From: JAVBLF01 sp031553675 | GTDB lineage: Bacteria; Bacillota; Clostridia; Christensenellales; CALWSW01 | Assembly (NCBI GenBank): GCA_031553675.1 | Contig: JAVBLF010000025.1 | Coordinates: forward strand, 1-64,000 | DNA: 64,000 nt | Direction: 5' to 3' | Shown here: piece after piece, positions 1 through 9,013 of the stretch | Position numbering within the stretch: the stretch's first letter is position 1 | Layout of the letters: every line of letters starts with the position of its first letter | The notes under the pieces: model-generated | What the model saw: the letters and a program-made list of their open reading frames with translations, nothing else | The model's database searches: none | What the model was told of the DNA's origin: nothing | Program-made: the position numbers and the translations under genes

Positions 1-114
1 GCGCCATGGAAAGGCCGTGCCTACAATGTGAGAGAACGAAGATACGTGGACCACCACAACAGGGCGCGTTTGACGCGCCGACGCCGCCCGTGTGCGGCGC
101 CTAAAGGAGACGGC

Positions 115-2046
115 ATGGCACAAAATCTCACGCAAAAGATCGTCGCGGCGCATCTGGCGGGGGGCGACATGACGCCCGGCAGCGAGATCGCCCTTCGCAT
201 CGACCAGACGCTGACCCAGGATTCGACCGGCACGATGGCCTATCTTCAGTTTGAAGCCATGGGGGTCAGGCGGGTCAAGACGCTGCGATCGGTCGCCTAC
301 ATTGACCACAACACGCTGCAAAGCGGTTTTGAAAACGCCGACGACCACAAGTACATCCAGACCGTCGCCAAGAAGCACGGCATCCATTTTTCGCGGCCCG
401 GCAACGGCATCTGCCACCAGGTCGAGCTGGAACGTTTTGGCATCCCGGGGCAAACCCTGCTTGGCTCGGACAGCCACACCCCGACGGGCGGCGGCTTGGG
501 CATGCTGGCGATCGGCGCGGGCGGGCTGGACGTCGCGGTCGCGATGGGGGGCGGCGCCTACTACCTCGCCATGCCCCGCGTGCTCGAAGTGCGCCTGACC
601 GGAGCGCTTTCGCCCGGCGTCACGGCCAAGGACGTGATACTCGAAGTGCTGCGGCGGCTGACCGTCAAAGGCGGCGTCGGCAAGGTCGTCGAGTATACCG
701 GGCCGGGCGTGGCGACGCTGACCGTGCCCGAACGCGCGACGATCACAAACATGGGCGCCGAACTGGGCGCGACGAGCTCGATCTTCCCGTCGGACGAAAA
801 CACGCGGGCTTTCTTGCGCGCTCAGGGCCGCGAGTCGGATTTTGTGTCGCTGGCCGCCGACGAGGGTGCGGCCTACGACGAATCGATCGCGATCGATCTG
901 GCGGCGCTCGAACCGATGGCCGCCTGCCCGCACAGCCCGGACAACGTGAAAACCCTGGCCGAGATCGGCGCGATCCGCGTCGATCAGGTCTGCATCGGCA
1001 GCTGCACGAACAGCTCCTACGCCGATATGATGAAAGTCGCGCGGATCCTCAAGGGGAGAACGGTCCACCCGGATACCAGCCTGACCATTTCGCCCGGCTC
1101 GAAGCAGGTCATGACCATGCTCGCACAAAACGGCGCGCTGGCCGACATGATCGCCGCGGGCGCGCGCATACTCGAATCGGCGTGCGGCCCTTGCATCGGT
1201 ATGGGGCAGAGCCCCGCGACGAACGCCGTTAGCCTCCGCAGCTTCAACCGCAACTTCTACGCCCGCTCCGGAACGGCGAGCGCCGACGTCTACCTGGCCA
1301 GCCCGGAGACTTGCGCGGCATCGGCGGTCTTCGGTGCGCTGACCGACCCCCGCACCCTCGGCGTCGACCTGAGCGTCGAGATGCCCGAACGCTTCGAGGC
1401 GAGCGACAACCTCGTCGTTCCGCCGGTCGAAGCGGGACATGAGGACGAGATCGAAGTCGTGCGCGGCCCGAACATCCAACCCTTTCCGGTCAACGTCGCG
1501 CTGCCGGAGCGTCTGGCGGGCGAAACCCTGCTTGTCATGGGCGACAACATCACGACCGACCACATCATGCCGTCGAACGCCAAACTCTTGCCCTTCCGCA
1601 GCAACATCCCCCACCTGAGCGACTACTGCCTCGCGCCGGTTGATCCGGATTTTCCGGCGCGTGCCAAGGAGAAAAAGGGCGGTTTCCTCGTCGCGGGGCA
1701 GAATTACGGCCAGGGTTCCAGCCGCGAACATGCCGCGCTCGTGCCGCTTTATCTCGGCATCAAGGCCGTGCTCGCCAAGAGCTTTGCCCGCATCCATCAG
1801 GCCAACCTGATCAACTCGGGCATCCTGCCGCTGACCTTCGTGAACGAGGACGACGCCGAGATCTTTGCGCAGGGCGACGAAATCGCAATTGAAAACGTAC
1901 GCGGGCAGATCCAGGGCGGCGACGTCTTGACCGTCCGCAACGTCACGAAAAACCACGACATTTCGGTCAAGCTCGAACTCAGCCCCCGCCTGAAAGCGAT
2001 CGTGCTGGCGGGTGGATTGCTGAACTACACGAGAGAGAACGTATAG
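115..2046 (+). CDS. acnA: Aconitate hydratase (putative, Aquifex/clostridial type)
   Basis: Interconverts citrate and isocitrate via cis-aconitate in the cytoplasm. The 643-residue protein has the iron-sulfur cysteine motifs CIGSCTNSS and ACGPCIGMG and the C-terminal swivel-domain motif GSSREHAAL. It is shorter than the ~890-residue AcnA/IRP form and has the catalytic-then-swivel order of the ~640-residue putative aconitase group. I chose ATG 115 because AAAGGAGA lies just upstream; the frame is open further upstream without a comparable ribosome site. It stands alone, with a repeat-filled gap after it. A homoaconitase or isopropylmalate-isomerase-like role cannot be excluded from sequence alone, but residues read as aconitase. 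The gene symbol is approximate. Confidence 0.9.
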   Translation: MAQNLTQKIVAAHLAGGDMTPGSEIALRIDQTLTQDSTGTMAYLQFEAMGVRRVKTLRSVAYIDHNTLQSGFENADDHKYIQTVAKKHGIHFSRPGNGICHQVELERFGIPGQTLLGSDSHTPTGGGLGMLAIGAGGLDVAVAMGGGAYYLAMPRVLEVRLTGALSPGVTAKDVILEVLRRLTVKGGVGKVVEYTGPGVATLTVPERATITNMGAELGATSSIFPSDENTRAFLRAQGRESDFVSLAADEGAAYDESIAIDLAALEPMAACPHSPDNVKTLAEIGAIRVDQVCIGSCTNSSYADMMKVARILKGRTVHPDTSLTISPGSKQVMTMLAQNGALADMIAAGARILESACGPCIGMGQSPATNAVSLRSFNRNFYARSGTASADVYLASPETCAASAVFGALTDPRTLGVDLSVEMPERFEASDNLVVPPVEAGHEDEIEVVRGPNIQPFPVNVALPERLAGETLLVMGDNITTDHIMPSNAKLLPFRSNIPHLSDYCLAPVDPDFPARAKEKKGGFLVAGQNYGQGSSREHAALVPLYLGIKAVLAKSFARIHQANLINSGILPLTFVNEDDAEIFAQGDEIAIENVRGQIQGGDVLTVRNVTKNHDISVKLELSPRLKAIVLAGGLLNYTRENV

Positions 2047-2068
2047 CAGAGGCAATTTCAGGCGGGCG

Positions 2069-2337
2069 ATTGATAACGCCAATCAAGGGTTGAACTTTGT
2101 TCAGGCAAAAATGGGATGATCCTTATGGTACGCGGGCGATTGATAATCGCCCCTACATCCCGATAACCTTGTTTGTGCGCCTGTAGGGGCGATTATCAAT
2201 CGCCCGTTGCAGCAAAACAGCCTCGCGATACGTTGGGTTCGTAACCCTTGATTATCAATTGCCCGCTCTGAAAATACACATCGCTCCGGCTGCGGATTTC
2301 AACTCTTGCTTGGCGATACCAATCGCCGGTTGCAACA
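2069..2337 (+). repeat. Family A dispersed repeat, copy A1
   Basis: A ~265-base noncoding element. Its core is a perfect 25-base inverted repeat (arms 2133-2157 and 2182-2206, starting CGGGCGATTGATAATCGCCC) around a 24-base loop. Both flanks carry degenerate versions of the same arm followed by AATCAAGGGTT-like sequence. Copies A2 (15225-15490) and A3 (42300-42522) match through core and flanks in the opposite orientation. With copy C1 it fills most of the gap between the aconitase gene and rpsB. Confidence 0.85.
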
Positions 2338-2435
2338 AATCAAACCAGCCATCGCCTTGGCGGGCTTGTCGTTGCGACCTCCCCAAAAATTGCTTTGGCA
2401 ACGAGGCGAACGCCGAAGCTGCCAGGGGAAAGAGG

Positions 2436-2471
2436 AAGTTTTTGCGCAGCTTTTTTCAAAAAGCGCGTTCT
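2436..2471 (+). repeat. Family C dispersed repeat, copy C1
   Basis: Contains GAAGTTTTTGCGCAGC followed by a T-run and A-run hairpin and GCGCG. Other copies are at 4881-4956 and 15133-15207 (reverse) and at 49877-49913 and 63264-63338 (forward). It ends eight bases before the -35 element of the rpsB promoter. As at polC, a family A copy lies on its 5' side in the same relative orientation. Confidence 0.75.
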
Positions 2472-2478
2472 CCCGTGC

Positions 2479-2507
2479 TTGAACGCATGCCCGCGCTGTG
2501 CTATAAT
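2479..2507 (+). promoter_or_regulatory. Sigma-A-type promoter for rpsB-tsf
   Basis: TTGAAC (2479-2484), a 17-base spacer and a perfect TATAAT (2502-2507). The ~100-base leader before rpsB contains small GC hairpins (for example CCGCG...CGCGG), but I do not recognise a named S2 leader motif. Confidence 0.75.
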
Positions 2508-2615
2508 TTCGAAGGATTACGCACTTTCGCCGACCGCCCGGGAAGTGCCGCACTGCGGTACCCGCGCGGAAAGACGCGGAAGGTGGAACAAAACTACTTT
2601 AATGAGGTGAAACCC

Positions 2616-3362
2616 ATGGCAGTCATTTCCATGAAGCAGCTCCTGGAGGCGGGTGTCCACTTTGGCCACCAGACCCGCCGCTGGAACCCGAAGATGTCGG
2701 AGTACATCTTTACCGAACGCAACGGCATCTACATCATCGACCTGCAAAAGACCGTCCGCATGGTCGACGATGCGTACAACTTCATCCGCGACGTCGCCGC
2801 GAGCGGCAAGAGCGTCCTCTTCGTCGGCACGAAAAAGCAGGCCCAGGAATCGATCCAGGTCGAGGCGCAGCGCTGTGATCAGCACTTCATCAACGCGCGT
2901 TGGCTGGGCGGCATGCTGACCAACTTCAAGACCATCCGCACCCGCGTCGAAAAGATGAAGGAAATCGAGCGCATGCGCGAAAACGGCCAGATGGATCTGC
3001 TCCCGAAGAAGGAAGCGATCGGCCTCGACAAGCTGCATGAAAAGCTCGAAAACAACCTCGGCGGCATCCAGGACATGAAGCGCCTTCCCGGCGCGCTCTT
3101 CGTCGTTGACCCGAGAAAAGAACACATCGCCGTGCAGGAAGCCCGCACCCTGGGCATCCCGATCGTCGCGATCGTCGATACGAACTGTGACCCCGACGAG
3201 ATCGATTACGTCATCCCCGGCAACGACGACGCCATCCGTGCGGTCAAACTGATCGCGGGCAAGATGGCCGACGCCGTTCTCGAAGGCCGTCAGGGCGCCC
3301 AGGGCGTCGATGAAGACGGCGAAGTCATCGAAGAAGGCGAAACCGAAGAAGCCGGCGCGTAA
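2616..3362 (+). CDS. rpsB: 30S ribosomal protein S2
   Basis: Structural protein of the small ribosomal subunit. The 248-residue product begins [20 protein letters not shown] and has the S2 signatures [20 protein letters not shown] and [12 protein letters not shown]. The acidic C-terminal tail is typical. ATG 2616 follows TGAGGTG at a good distance; the open frame upstream of it covers only leader and repeat sequence. It is followed by tsf after 51 bases, the usual rpsB-tsf pairing. Confidence 0.98.
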   Translation: MAVISMKQLLEAGVHFGHQTRRWNPKMSEYIFTERNGIYIIDLQKTVRMVDDAYNFIRDVAASGKSVLFVGTKKQAQESIQVEAQRCDQHFINARWLGGMLTNFKTIRTRVEKMKEIERMRENGQMDLLPKKEAIGLDKLHEKLENNLGGIQDMKRLPGALFVVDPRKEHIAVQEARTLGIPIVAIVDTNCDPDEIDYVIPGNDDAIRAVKLIAGKMADAVLEGRQGAQGVDEDGEVIEEGETEEAGA

Positions 3363-3413
3363 ACCACACGACAATTGCGACGGCCCGCATCGCGGGCAGA
3401 CGGGAGGATACAA

Positions 3414-4067
3414 ATGGCAGAGATTACCGCCAGCATGGTAAAAGAGCTCCGCGAGCGCACAGGCGCGGGCATGATGGACTGCAAAAAAGCGCTGAGCGAG
3501 ACCCAGGGCGACGTTGAAAAGGCGATCGACTTTCTGCGCGAAAAGGGACTCGCCGCCGCCGCCAAAAAGGCCGGACGCGTCGCCGCCGAAGGCATCGTCG
3601 AAAGCTACATCCACATGGGCGGCAAGGTCGGCGTCATGATCGAGCTGAACTGCGAAACCGATTTCGTCGCCAAGACCGATGAGTTCAAGGAATTGGCGCA
3701 CGACATCGCCATGCACATCGCCGCGGCCAAACCGCTCTACGTTCACCGCGACGAAGTGACGGCCGAAGAGATCGCCCACGAAAAAGAGATCGCTCGCCAG
3801 CAGGCGCTCAACGATGGCAAGCCCGAGAAGATACTCGACAAGATCGTCGAGGGCCGCGCCGAAAAGTACATCAAAGAAGTCTGCGTGCTCGAGCAGCCCT
3901 TCGTCAAGGAGCCCAGCATCACGGTGGCGGAGCTGATCACGAGCAAAGTCGCCAAGATCGGCGAAAAGATCGACCTGCGCCGCTTTGCCCGCTACGAGAT
4001 GGGCGAAGGCATCGAAAAGCGCGTTGACAACTTTGTCGAAGAAGTCATGGGCCAAATGCAAAGCTAA
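3414..4067 (+). CDS. tsf: Elongation factor Ts
   Basis: Guanine nucleotide exchange factor for EF-Tu. The 217-residue protein opens with the UBA-like N-terminal domain containing [13 protein letters not shown], and the core has the [10 protein letters not shown] motif that contacts EF-Tu. The length matches the short EF-Ts of many Bacillota. The start ATG 3414 has GGGAGG eight bases upstream. It is co-transcribed with rpsB and closed by a hairpin terminator at 4076. Confidence 0.98.
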   Translation: MAEITASMVKELRERTGAGMMDCKKALSETQGDVEKAIDFLREKGLAAAAKKAGRVAAEGIVESYIHMGGKVGVMIELNCETDFVAKTDEFKELAHDIAMHIAAAKPLYVHRDEVTAEEIAHEKEIARQQALNDGKPEKILDKIVEGRAEKYIKEVCVLEQPFVKEPSITVAELITSKVAKIGEKIDLRRFARYEMGEGIEKRVDNFVEEVMGQMQS

Positions 4068-4075
4068 AGCTTCTT

Positions 4076-4104
4076 GGGAACACTCGATCTGGGTGTTCCC
4101 TTTT
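4076..4104 (+). terminator. Intrinsic terminator after tsf
   Basis: Stem GGGAACAC / GTGTTCCC (8 bp) with a 9-base loop followed by TTTT, nine bases after the tsf stop. It separates rpsB-tsf from pyrH, though read-through to pyrH is possible because no clear promoter lies between. Confidence 0.75.
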
Positions 4105-4142
4105 CGTACGCTCGTATTTTTGACACATGCGGAGGAATGGGT

Positions 4143-4862
4143 ATGAACGAAAGCAAGAACAAACGCGTTCTGATCAAGCTAAGCGGCGAGGCGCTGGGCA
4201 GAGAAACGGCCGGCGCAGGCGCGTCGGGCATCGACTTCGACAAGCTCGACGCCGTCGCCAAGGTGCTGGCCGAACTGCAAACGCAGGGCTTCCAGATGGG
4301 CATCGTCATCGGTGGCGGCAACATCTTTCGGGGCCGAAATTCGGGCGACATGAACCGCACTGACGCAGACCACATGGGCATGCTCGCCACGGCGATCAAC
4401 GCACTTGCCCTCAAAGACGCCCTCGAACGCGCCGGCGCACCCGCCCGCGTGCTGTCTGCCTTTCCGATGGAGCAGGTTTGCGACAGCTACTCCCAGCGCC
4501 ACGCCGCCGCCTGCCTCGATCGCGGCGAAGTGCTCGTCTTCGCCTGCGGCATCGGCAAGCCCTACTTTTCCACCGACACGGCGAGCGCCCTTCGCGCTCT
4601 CGAGATCGGCGCCCACACGCTCTTTTGCGCCAAAAAGATCGACGGCGTTTACACCGGCGATCCCAACAAAGACGAAAACGCCGTTCGCCTCGACGAGCTC
4701 ACCTATGCTGCCGTGCTGCGTGACGACCTTCAGGCGCTCGACCAAAGCGCTGTCGCGCTCTGCCGCGACTTCAAGCTACCGATCTTTTGCTTCAAGCTCG
4801 ACAAGCCCGACTCGATCGCCGAGGCCCTCACCGGCAAGGCTGTCGGTACGTGGATCCGCTGA
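4143..4862 (+). CDS. pyrH: UMP kinase
   Basis: Phosphorylates UMP to UDP in pyrimidine nucleotide synthesis; belongs to the amino-acid-kinase fold. The 239-residue protein has KLSGEAL near the N-terminus, the glycine loop GGGNIFRG and the nucleotide-binding stretch KIDGVYTGDP. GGAGG at 4131-4135 lies too close to ATG 4137 (one base) but seven bases from ATG 4143, so the latter is the likely start. The position between tsf and frr is conserved in many bacteria. Confidence 0.97.
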   Translation: MNESKNKRVLIKLSGEALGRETAGAGASGIDFDKLDAVAKVLAELQTQGFQMGIVIGGGNIFRGRNSGDMNRTDADHMGMLATAINALALKDALERAGAPARVLSAFPMEQVCDSYSQRHAAACLDRGEVLVFACGIGKPYFSTDTASALRALEIGAHTLFCAKKIDGVYTGDPNKDENAVRLDELTYAAVLRDDLQALDQSAVALCRDFKLPIFCFKLDKPDSIAEALTGKAVGTWIR

Positions 4863-4880
4863 GCACGCGCTTTTTTGGGT

Positions 4881-4956
4881 ACGCGCTTTTTTGAAAAAAA
4901 GCTGGCAAAAAACTTCTGACCATCGCGCTTTCGCCCTCAGCGTAACTTCGGGCGAA
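4881..4956 (-). repeat. Family C dispersed repeat, copy C2
   Basis: Reverse-orientation copy immediately after pyrH. It has the T-run/A-run hairpin GCTTTTTTGAAAAAAAGC and a second hairpin TTCGCCC (4930-4936) with GGGCGAA (4950-4956). A partial extra copy of the ACGCGCTTTTTTG end lies at 4864-4877. It may act as a terminator for pyrH. Confidence 0.7.
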
Positions 4957-5043
4957 TCCAATCGCGTCGCGATCACGCGCTCCTTCATGACTTCAGCGGA
5001 GTGAAAGGGGCTGCTTGGGGCGGGGCGGGCCGTCAAAAAAGAC

Positions 5044-5072
5044 TTGTTTCGTTTGCGCGATTCACATACAAT
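5044..5072 (+). promoter_or_regulatory. Promoter for frr
   Basis: TTGTTT (5044-5049), 17-base spacer, TACAAT (5067-5072). It lies 80 bases before the frr start and just after the C2 repeat. Confidence 0.65.
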
Positions 5073-5151
5073 AGAGACAGAAAGGCGCGCAAGGGCGCTG
5101 TAACGACGTTTGAGGGCAAAGTGGCCCGTTTTGCGTATGGAGGATATGACC

Positions 5152-5709
5152 ATGACCAGTGAAGTGATCGATACCGCAAAAGTAAAAATGGGCAAAACCT
5201 TGTCCGTCATGCTTCAGGATTTTTCGTCGCTCCGGGCCGGCCGCGCCAATGCGCAGGTGCTCGACCGCATCATGGTCGATTACTACGGCACGCCGACGCC
5301 CATCAACCAGCTCGGCAACCTCTCGATTCCGGAGCCGCGCCTGCTTCTGATCAGCGTGTGGGATACCAAGGCGATCTCAGCCGTCGAGAAGGCCATCCAG
5401 GGCGCGAACATTGGCATTAACCCGACGAACGACGGCAAATGCATCCGCCTCGTCTTCCCCGAGCTGACCGAAGAACGCCGCAAAGAGCTCTGTAAGACGG
5501 TTGCCAAACGCGCCGAGGAAGCTAAGGTCGCCATCCGCGCGATCCGCCGCGACGCCAAGGACACCTTGAAAAAACAGGAAAAAGGCAGCGAGATCACCGA
5601 GGACGACCTCAAGGATCTCGAAGACGAGCTTCAGAAGCAGACCGACAACTACATCAAAGACATCGACAAAGAGGCCGCCGCGAAAGAAAAAGAGATCATG
5701 GCCGTTTGA
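5152..5709 (+). CDS. frr: Ribosome recycling factor
   Basis: Splits post-termination ribosomes together with EF-G. The 185-residue length is standard. Visible signatures are FSSLRAGRANAQVLDRI and YGTPTPINQLGNLSIPEPR (the hinge-adjacent region), and the C-terminal helix KQTDNYIKDIDKEAAAKEKE. GGAGGA at 5139-5144 is one base from ATG 5146 but seven from ATG 5152, so 5152 is preferred. It starts the frr-uppS-cdsA-dxr-rseP-ispG-polC series. Confidence 0.97.
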   Translation: MTSEVIDTAKVKMGKTLSVMLQDFSSLRAGRANAQVLDRIMVDYYGTPTPINQLGNLSIPEPRLLLISVWDTKAISAVEKAIQGANIGINPTNDGKCIRLVFPELTEERRKELCKTVAKRAEEAKVAIRAIRRDAKDTLKKQEKGSEITEDDLKDLEDELQKQTDNYIKDIDKEAAAKEKEIMAV

Positions 5710-5717
5710 GGCAGCGC

Positions 5718-5942
5718 ATGAACGACACAAAACCGACCTCTTGGCAGACCCTCTTGGGCCTCGATTGGTATGAAGCAAAGCGGCGCTTGCAGGACGCAGG
5801 CGCCGATGTTTGCGTTTCCCGCACCTATGGGCGAAAGGGCCCCGTCGAGGGCGCCGATTCCGAACGCGTCATCCGCGTCACGCAAAACGGCGACACCGTC
5901 GAGATCCTACTCTCCTCCTTTCGCACGACGCCCACGCTTTGA
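5718..5942 (+). CDS. Small hypothetical protein (74 aa)
   Basis: I do not recognise this protein. It starts at ATG 5718, with GAGG six bases upstream, nine bases after the frr stop on the same strand. The sequence begins MNDTKPTSWQTLLGLDWYEA and is hydrophilic, with no membrane segment or cysteine pair; its C-terminal half (RVIRVTQNGDTVEILLSSF) looks like two beta strands. Base composition matches the neighbours and the ribosome site is reasonable, so it is probably expressed with frr. It could still be spurious. Confidence 0.55.
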   Translation: MNDTKPTSWQTLLGLDWYEAKRRLQDAGADVCVSRTYGRKGPVEGADSERVIRVTQNGDTVEILLSSFRTTPTL

Positions 5943-6039
5943 GCCGGTGCCCATACTTTGACGCAAGAAACCGACGCATTGCAAAAGCTTTGTAGATACG
6001 AAACAACCAAGCAGTTTTCCACTCGCAAGGCAACGGCAC

Positions 6040-6118
6040 GGTCGACGGGAGTCGGCCATGCCGGGGTGCCGAAGGCATACAGATTTCTTTTGCTACTTTT
6101 CTTTTTAAAGAAAAGTAG
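6040..6118 (-). repeat. Family B structured repeat, copy B1 (partial)
   Basis: Reverse-orientation copy in the gap before uppS. It has a 12-bp palindrome, CTACTTTTCTTT (6093-6104) with AAAGAAAAGTAG (6107-6118). On the minus strand this is followed by CAAAAGAAA and a TATGCCTTCGGCA segment also seen in copy B2 (29636-29731). The long GC-rich third hairpin of the full-length copies is not clear here. Confidence 0.6.
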
Positions 6119-6151
6119 AAGAAAAGCAGAAAGCAAAACAGGGGGTGCCCC

Positions 6152-6886
6152 ATGACCGAAACCCGCGATGACCTGATTGCCCGCCTCCGCGCCGGTGGAA
6201 TTCCGGCGCACGTCGGGATCATCATGGACGGCAACGGCCGTTGGGCGCAGGCGCGCGGCATGGCCCGCACGCTGGGGCACCGCGCAGGCGTCGAGCGGAT
6301 CCGGAGCGTGCTGCGCATGAGTGACGATCTCGGTGTCAAGGCGCTGTCGGTGTACGCGTTTTCGAGCGAGACTTGGAAGCGTCCGGCCTGGGAGATCAAC
6401 GCGTTGATGGCGCTTTTGACCGAGTTCATGCAAAAAGAGATCGATGCACTCGACCGCGAGCGCGTGAAAATTGCGTTTATGGGTGAAACCGAGGCGCTGC
6501 CTGCGTCGGCGCGCAAGGCGATCGTCGAGGCAAGCAGCCGCACCGAAGGCAACGACGGGATCGTATTCAACGTCGCGCTCAATTACGGGGGGCGGGCGGA
6601 GATCGTCCGCGCCGCACGGATCGCGCATGAAGAGGCGTTGTCAGGCGCGATCGGGACGGTCGATGAGGCGGCGATCGCCAGGCATTTGTACACGGCTGGC
6701 CTGCCCGAGCTCGACCTTTTGATCCGCACGAGCGGTGAGCTGCGACTCAGCAATTTCATGCTTTGGCAGTGCGCGTATGCCGAATTCGTGTTTGCCGATA
6801 TGCATTGGCCCGACTTCGACGACGCGGCGTACGGCGCGTCCATCGCGGAATACCAGACGAGAAAGCGGCGTTTCGGCGGCTTGTGA
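6152..6886 (+). CDS. uppS: Isoprenyl transferase (undecaprenyl diphosphate synthase)
   Basis: Condenses isopentenyl diphosphate units in cis onto farnesyl diphosphate to make the lipid carrier for wall synthesis. The 244-residue protein has the P-loop-like motif GIIMDGNGRWAQ with the catalytic Asp, the substrate motif AFSSETWKRP and the C-terminal DLLIRTSGELRLSNF. ATG 6152 is preceded by GGGGGTG. It belongs to the conserved uppS-cdsA-dxr order. The 209-base gap from the preceding small gene is mostly repeat B1. Confidence 0.97.
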   Translation: MTETRDDLIARLRAGGIPAHVGIIMDGNGRWAQARGMARTLGHRAGVERIRSVLRMSDDLGVKALSVYAFSSETWKRPAWEINALMALLTEFMQKEIDALDRERVKIAFMGETEALPASARKAIVEASSRTEGNDGIVFNVALNYGGRAEIVRAARIAHEEALSGAIGTVDEAAIARHLYTAGLPELDLLIRTSGELRLSNFMLWQCAYAEFVFADMHWPDFDDAAYGASIAEYQTRKRRFGGL

Positions 6887-6887
6887 T

Positions 6888-6916
6888 TTGCTTTTGCGGA
6901 CAAGCACGGCTATAAT
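6888..6916 (+). promoter_or_regulatory. Possible internal promoter before cdsA
   Basis: TTGCTT (6888-6893), 17-base spacer and perfect TATAAT (6911-6916), directly after the uppS stop. Transcription would begin near 6923, which bears on the choice of cdsA start. Confidence 0.6.
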
Positions 6917-6983
6917 AGGCATCATGGAAGAGCAAACCACGCCTCGTAAGCAAACGCGCCGCAAGGCAAAGGATGGGAACGGC

Positions 6984-7784
6984 ATGCTACAACGCATCAT
7001 ATCCGGCGTGATTATGGCGGCCGTCAGCATCGCGATCCTTTTGCTCGGCCCGATCTGGCGCATGCTGCTCGTGGCGGCGCTCATGCTGGTCTCCAACCAC
7101 GAGATGCTCGGCGCGATCCGTTCGTTTGGCCTCTCGCCGCGATCCTGGCCGAGTTACGCCTTTGTGGTTGCCGTCTTCGCGCTCAGCTTCCTCGGCCGGA
7201 CGGACGCCTATTGGCCGGCGCTCGTCTTCGTCACGCTTGCCATCTTCGGCCAGCGCGTGCTGACCAAGGACATGCGCGTCATCGACTGTTTCGCGTCGCT
7301 TTTGCCGGTGCTTTACCCGCTGAGCATGTACCAGTTTCTGCTTTCGGCTTCTGCGCATGAGAACGCGATGAGCTTTTGCATCCTCTTCACCGGCATCGGC
7401 GCGGCCTGTCTGAGCGACACCTTTGCGCTCTTTGGCGGGCTGGCGTTTGGAAAGCACAAGCTTGCGCCCGACATCAGCCCCAAGAAAACATGGGAAGGCG
7501 CCATATCGGGCTTTCTCGGCGGTTTGGTGGCGGCGGCGATCGTCTGGTGGGTACAGGGGTTTTGGCACGCGCAATTTCCGCTGCCGATCTACCTGATCAG
7601 TGGTGCACTGGCTTCGGTAGCCGGGCAGATCGGCGACCTCGCCGCGTCCGGCATCAAGCGCGAAGCTGGGATCAAGGACTTTGGAACGATCATACCCGGG
7701 CACGGCGGCATACTCGATCGCATGGACAGCATCCTATTCGCCGTGCCGGTCGTGTCGATCGTGTTCGAGATCTACGGCATCTAA
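6984..7784 (+). CDS. cdsA: Phosphatidate cytidylyltransferase
   Basis: Makes CDP-diacylglycerol from phosphatidate and CTP at the membrane. The protein is polytopic (about eight hydrophobic segments). It carries the CdsA signature near the C-terminus: GIKREAGIKDFG, then PGHGGILDRMD. I prefer ATG 6984 (266 residues), which has AAAGGA ten bases upstream. ATG 6924 would add 20 charged residues (MEEQTTPRKQTRRKAKDGNG) and would be essentially leaderless if the TATAAT at 6911 is used. Both starts are possible. Confidence 0.94.
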   Translation: MLQRIISGVIMAAVSIAILLLGPIWRMLLVAALMLVSNHEMLGAIRSFGLSPRSWPSYAFVVAVFALSFLGRTDAYWPALVFVTLAIFGQRVLTKDMRVIDCFASLLPVLYPLSMYQFLLSASAHENAMSFCILFTGIGAACLSDTFALFGGLAFGKHKLAPDISPKKTWEGAISGFLGGLVAAAIVWWVQGFWHAQFPLPIYLISGALASVAGQIGDLAASGIKREAGIKDFGTIIPGHGGILDRMDSILFAVPVVSIVFEIYGI

Positions 7785-7802
7785 CAGCAAGGGGATCCTA
7801 TC

Positions 7803-8960
7803 GTGAATCCAATGAAACTCGCGATCCTGGGCGCAAGCGGTTCGATCGGGCGGCAAACGCTGTCCGTCGCCGAGGCGCACCCGGATCGTTTTTCCGTCTG
7901 TGCGGTCAGCGTGGGGCGCAACGAAGAGGCGCTCGCCGCGATCGCCGCGCGGCACAAGCCCGCCTATGCGGGCATTTCAGAAGCGAACGCAAAACCAGCG
8001 CTTCCGGCGGGAACGACCTTGCTGGCAGGTTCTGACGCGAATGCGGCGCTCGCCGCGCTCGACGAAGTTGACGCCGTCGTGATCGCCATCCCCGGCATGG
8101 AGGCGATACACGCGCTCTTGGCGGCAGCGCGGGCGAAAAAGCGCATCGCGATCGCCAACAAGGAATGCCTCGTCTGCGGCGGGGACTTCGTGCGGCGCGA
8201 GATGGCGCGTTTCGGCGCAAAGCTTTACCCAATCGACAGCGAGCAGAGCGCGATCTTTCAGTGCTTGCAGGGCATCGCCGATCCCGAAGAAGTGTCGCGG
8301 CTGATCTTAACGGCGTCGGGCGGCCCGTTTCGGACCTGGCCCAAAGACGCGATCGCCGACGCGAAGCCGGAGCAGGCGCTCGCGCATCCGTCGTGGCGCA
8401 TGGGAAAGAAGATCACCGTCGATTCGGCCAGCCTGGTCAACAAGGGTCTGGAGGTGATCGAGGCGCATTTTCTGTTTGGCGTACCCGCAGAGCGCATTGC
8501 CGTCGCGATCCACCCGCAAAGCATCGTGCATTCGATGGTCGAAACGGTGGACGGGGCCACGCTGGCCCAGCTCGGCACGCCCGACATGCGCCTCGCGATC
8601 CAGTACGCGCTGACCTGCCCCCAACGCATCGAGAGTCCCGCCGCGCCGCTCGATTGGGGCAAGCTGGCCCAGCTTACGTTTGAGATGCCTGACGGCGATC
8701 GCTTTCCCGGTCTGCCGCTCGCATACGAGGCGCTGCGCATGGGCGGCACGGCGCCTGTCGTCTACAACGCGGCCGACGAGGTGGCCGTCGCCGCCTTTCT
8801 CGACGGCGCGATCCGCTTCGGCGAAATCGCTGCATGGATCGCGTCGGCGCTGGAACACACGCCCGTGACGCCGCTGGACGGCCTCGAAGCCATACTCGAA
8901 ACCGATCGGGTTGTGCGTCGTTTCGTGTCGGAGCGCATCGCAAGGGCAAGCCGCGCATAA
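7803..8960 (+). CDS. dxr: 1-deoxy-D-xylulose 5-phosphate reductoisomerase
   Basis: Converts DXP to MEP with NADPH, the committed step of the MEP isoprenoid pathway. The 385-residue protein has the NADPH loop LGASGSIGRQT, the metal-binding region PIDSEQSAIFQCL and the substrate loop (GGPFRTW, HPSWRMGKKITVDSASLVNKGLE). GTG 7803 is the start because AAGGGGA lies seven bases upstream; the next in-frame ATG (7812) is too far. It follows cdsA by 18 bases. Confidence 0.97.
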   Translation: MNPMKLAILGASGSIGRQTLSVAEAHPDRFSVCAVSVGRNEEALAAIAARHKPAYAGISEANAKPALPAGTTLLAGSDANAALAALDEVDAVVIAIPGMEAIHALLAAARAKKRIAIANKECLVCGGDFVRREMARFGAKLYPIDSEQSAIFQCLQGIADPEEVSRLILTASGGPFRTWPKDAIADAKPEQALAHPSWRMGKKITVDSASLVNKGLEVIEAHFLFGVPAERIAVAIHPQSIVHSMVETVDGATLAQLGTPDMRLAIQYALTCPQRIESPAAPLDWGKLAQLTFEMPDGDRFPGLPLAYEALRMGGTAPVVYNAADEVAVAAFLDGAIRFGEIAAWIASALEHTPVTPLDGLEAILETDRVVRRFVSERIARASRA

Positions 8961-9013
8961 GATTAATACGCACTGATCGCGCGTTTTGCGTTTTGGAGAG
9001 GAGAATCATCGAT

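Noticed and set aside
2133..2206. Family A inverted repeats considered as a CRISPR or attachment site
   Set aside because: Copies are dispersed over 40 kb with no spacer array, cas gene, integrase or tRNA nearby.
2517..4061. Minus-strand open frame of 514 codons opposite rpsB-tsf
   Set aside because: Antisense to two ribosomal/translation genes and composed of Ala/Asp/Phe/Leu-rich shadow sequence.
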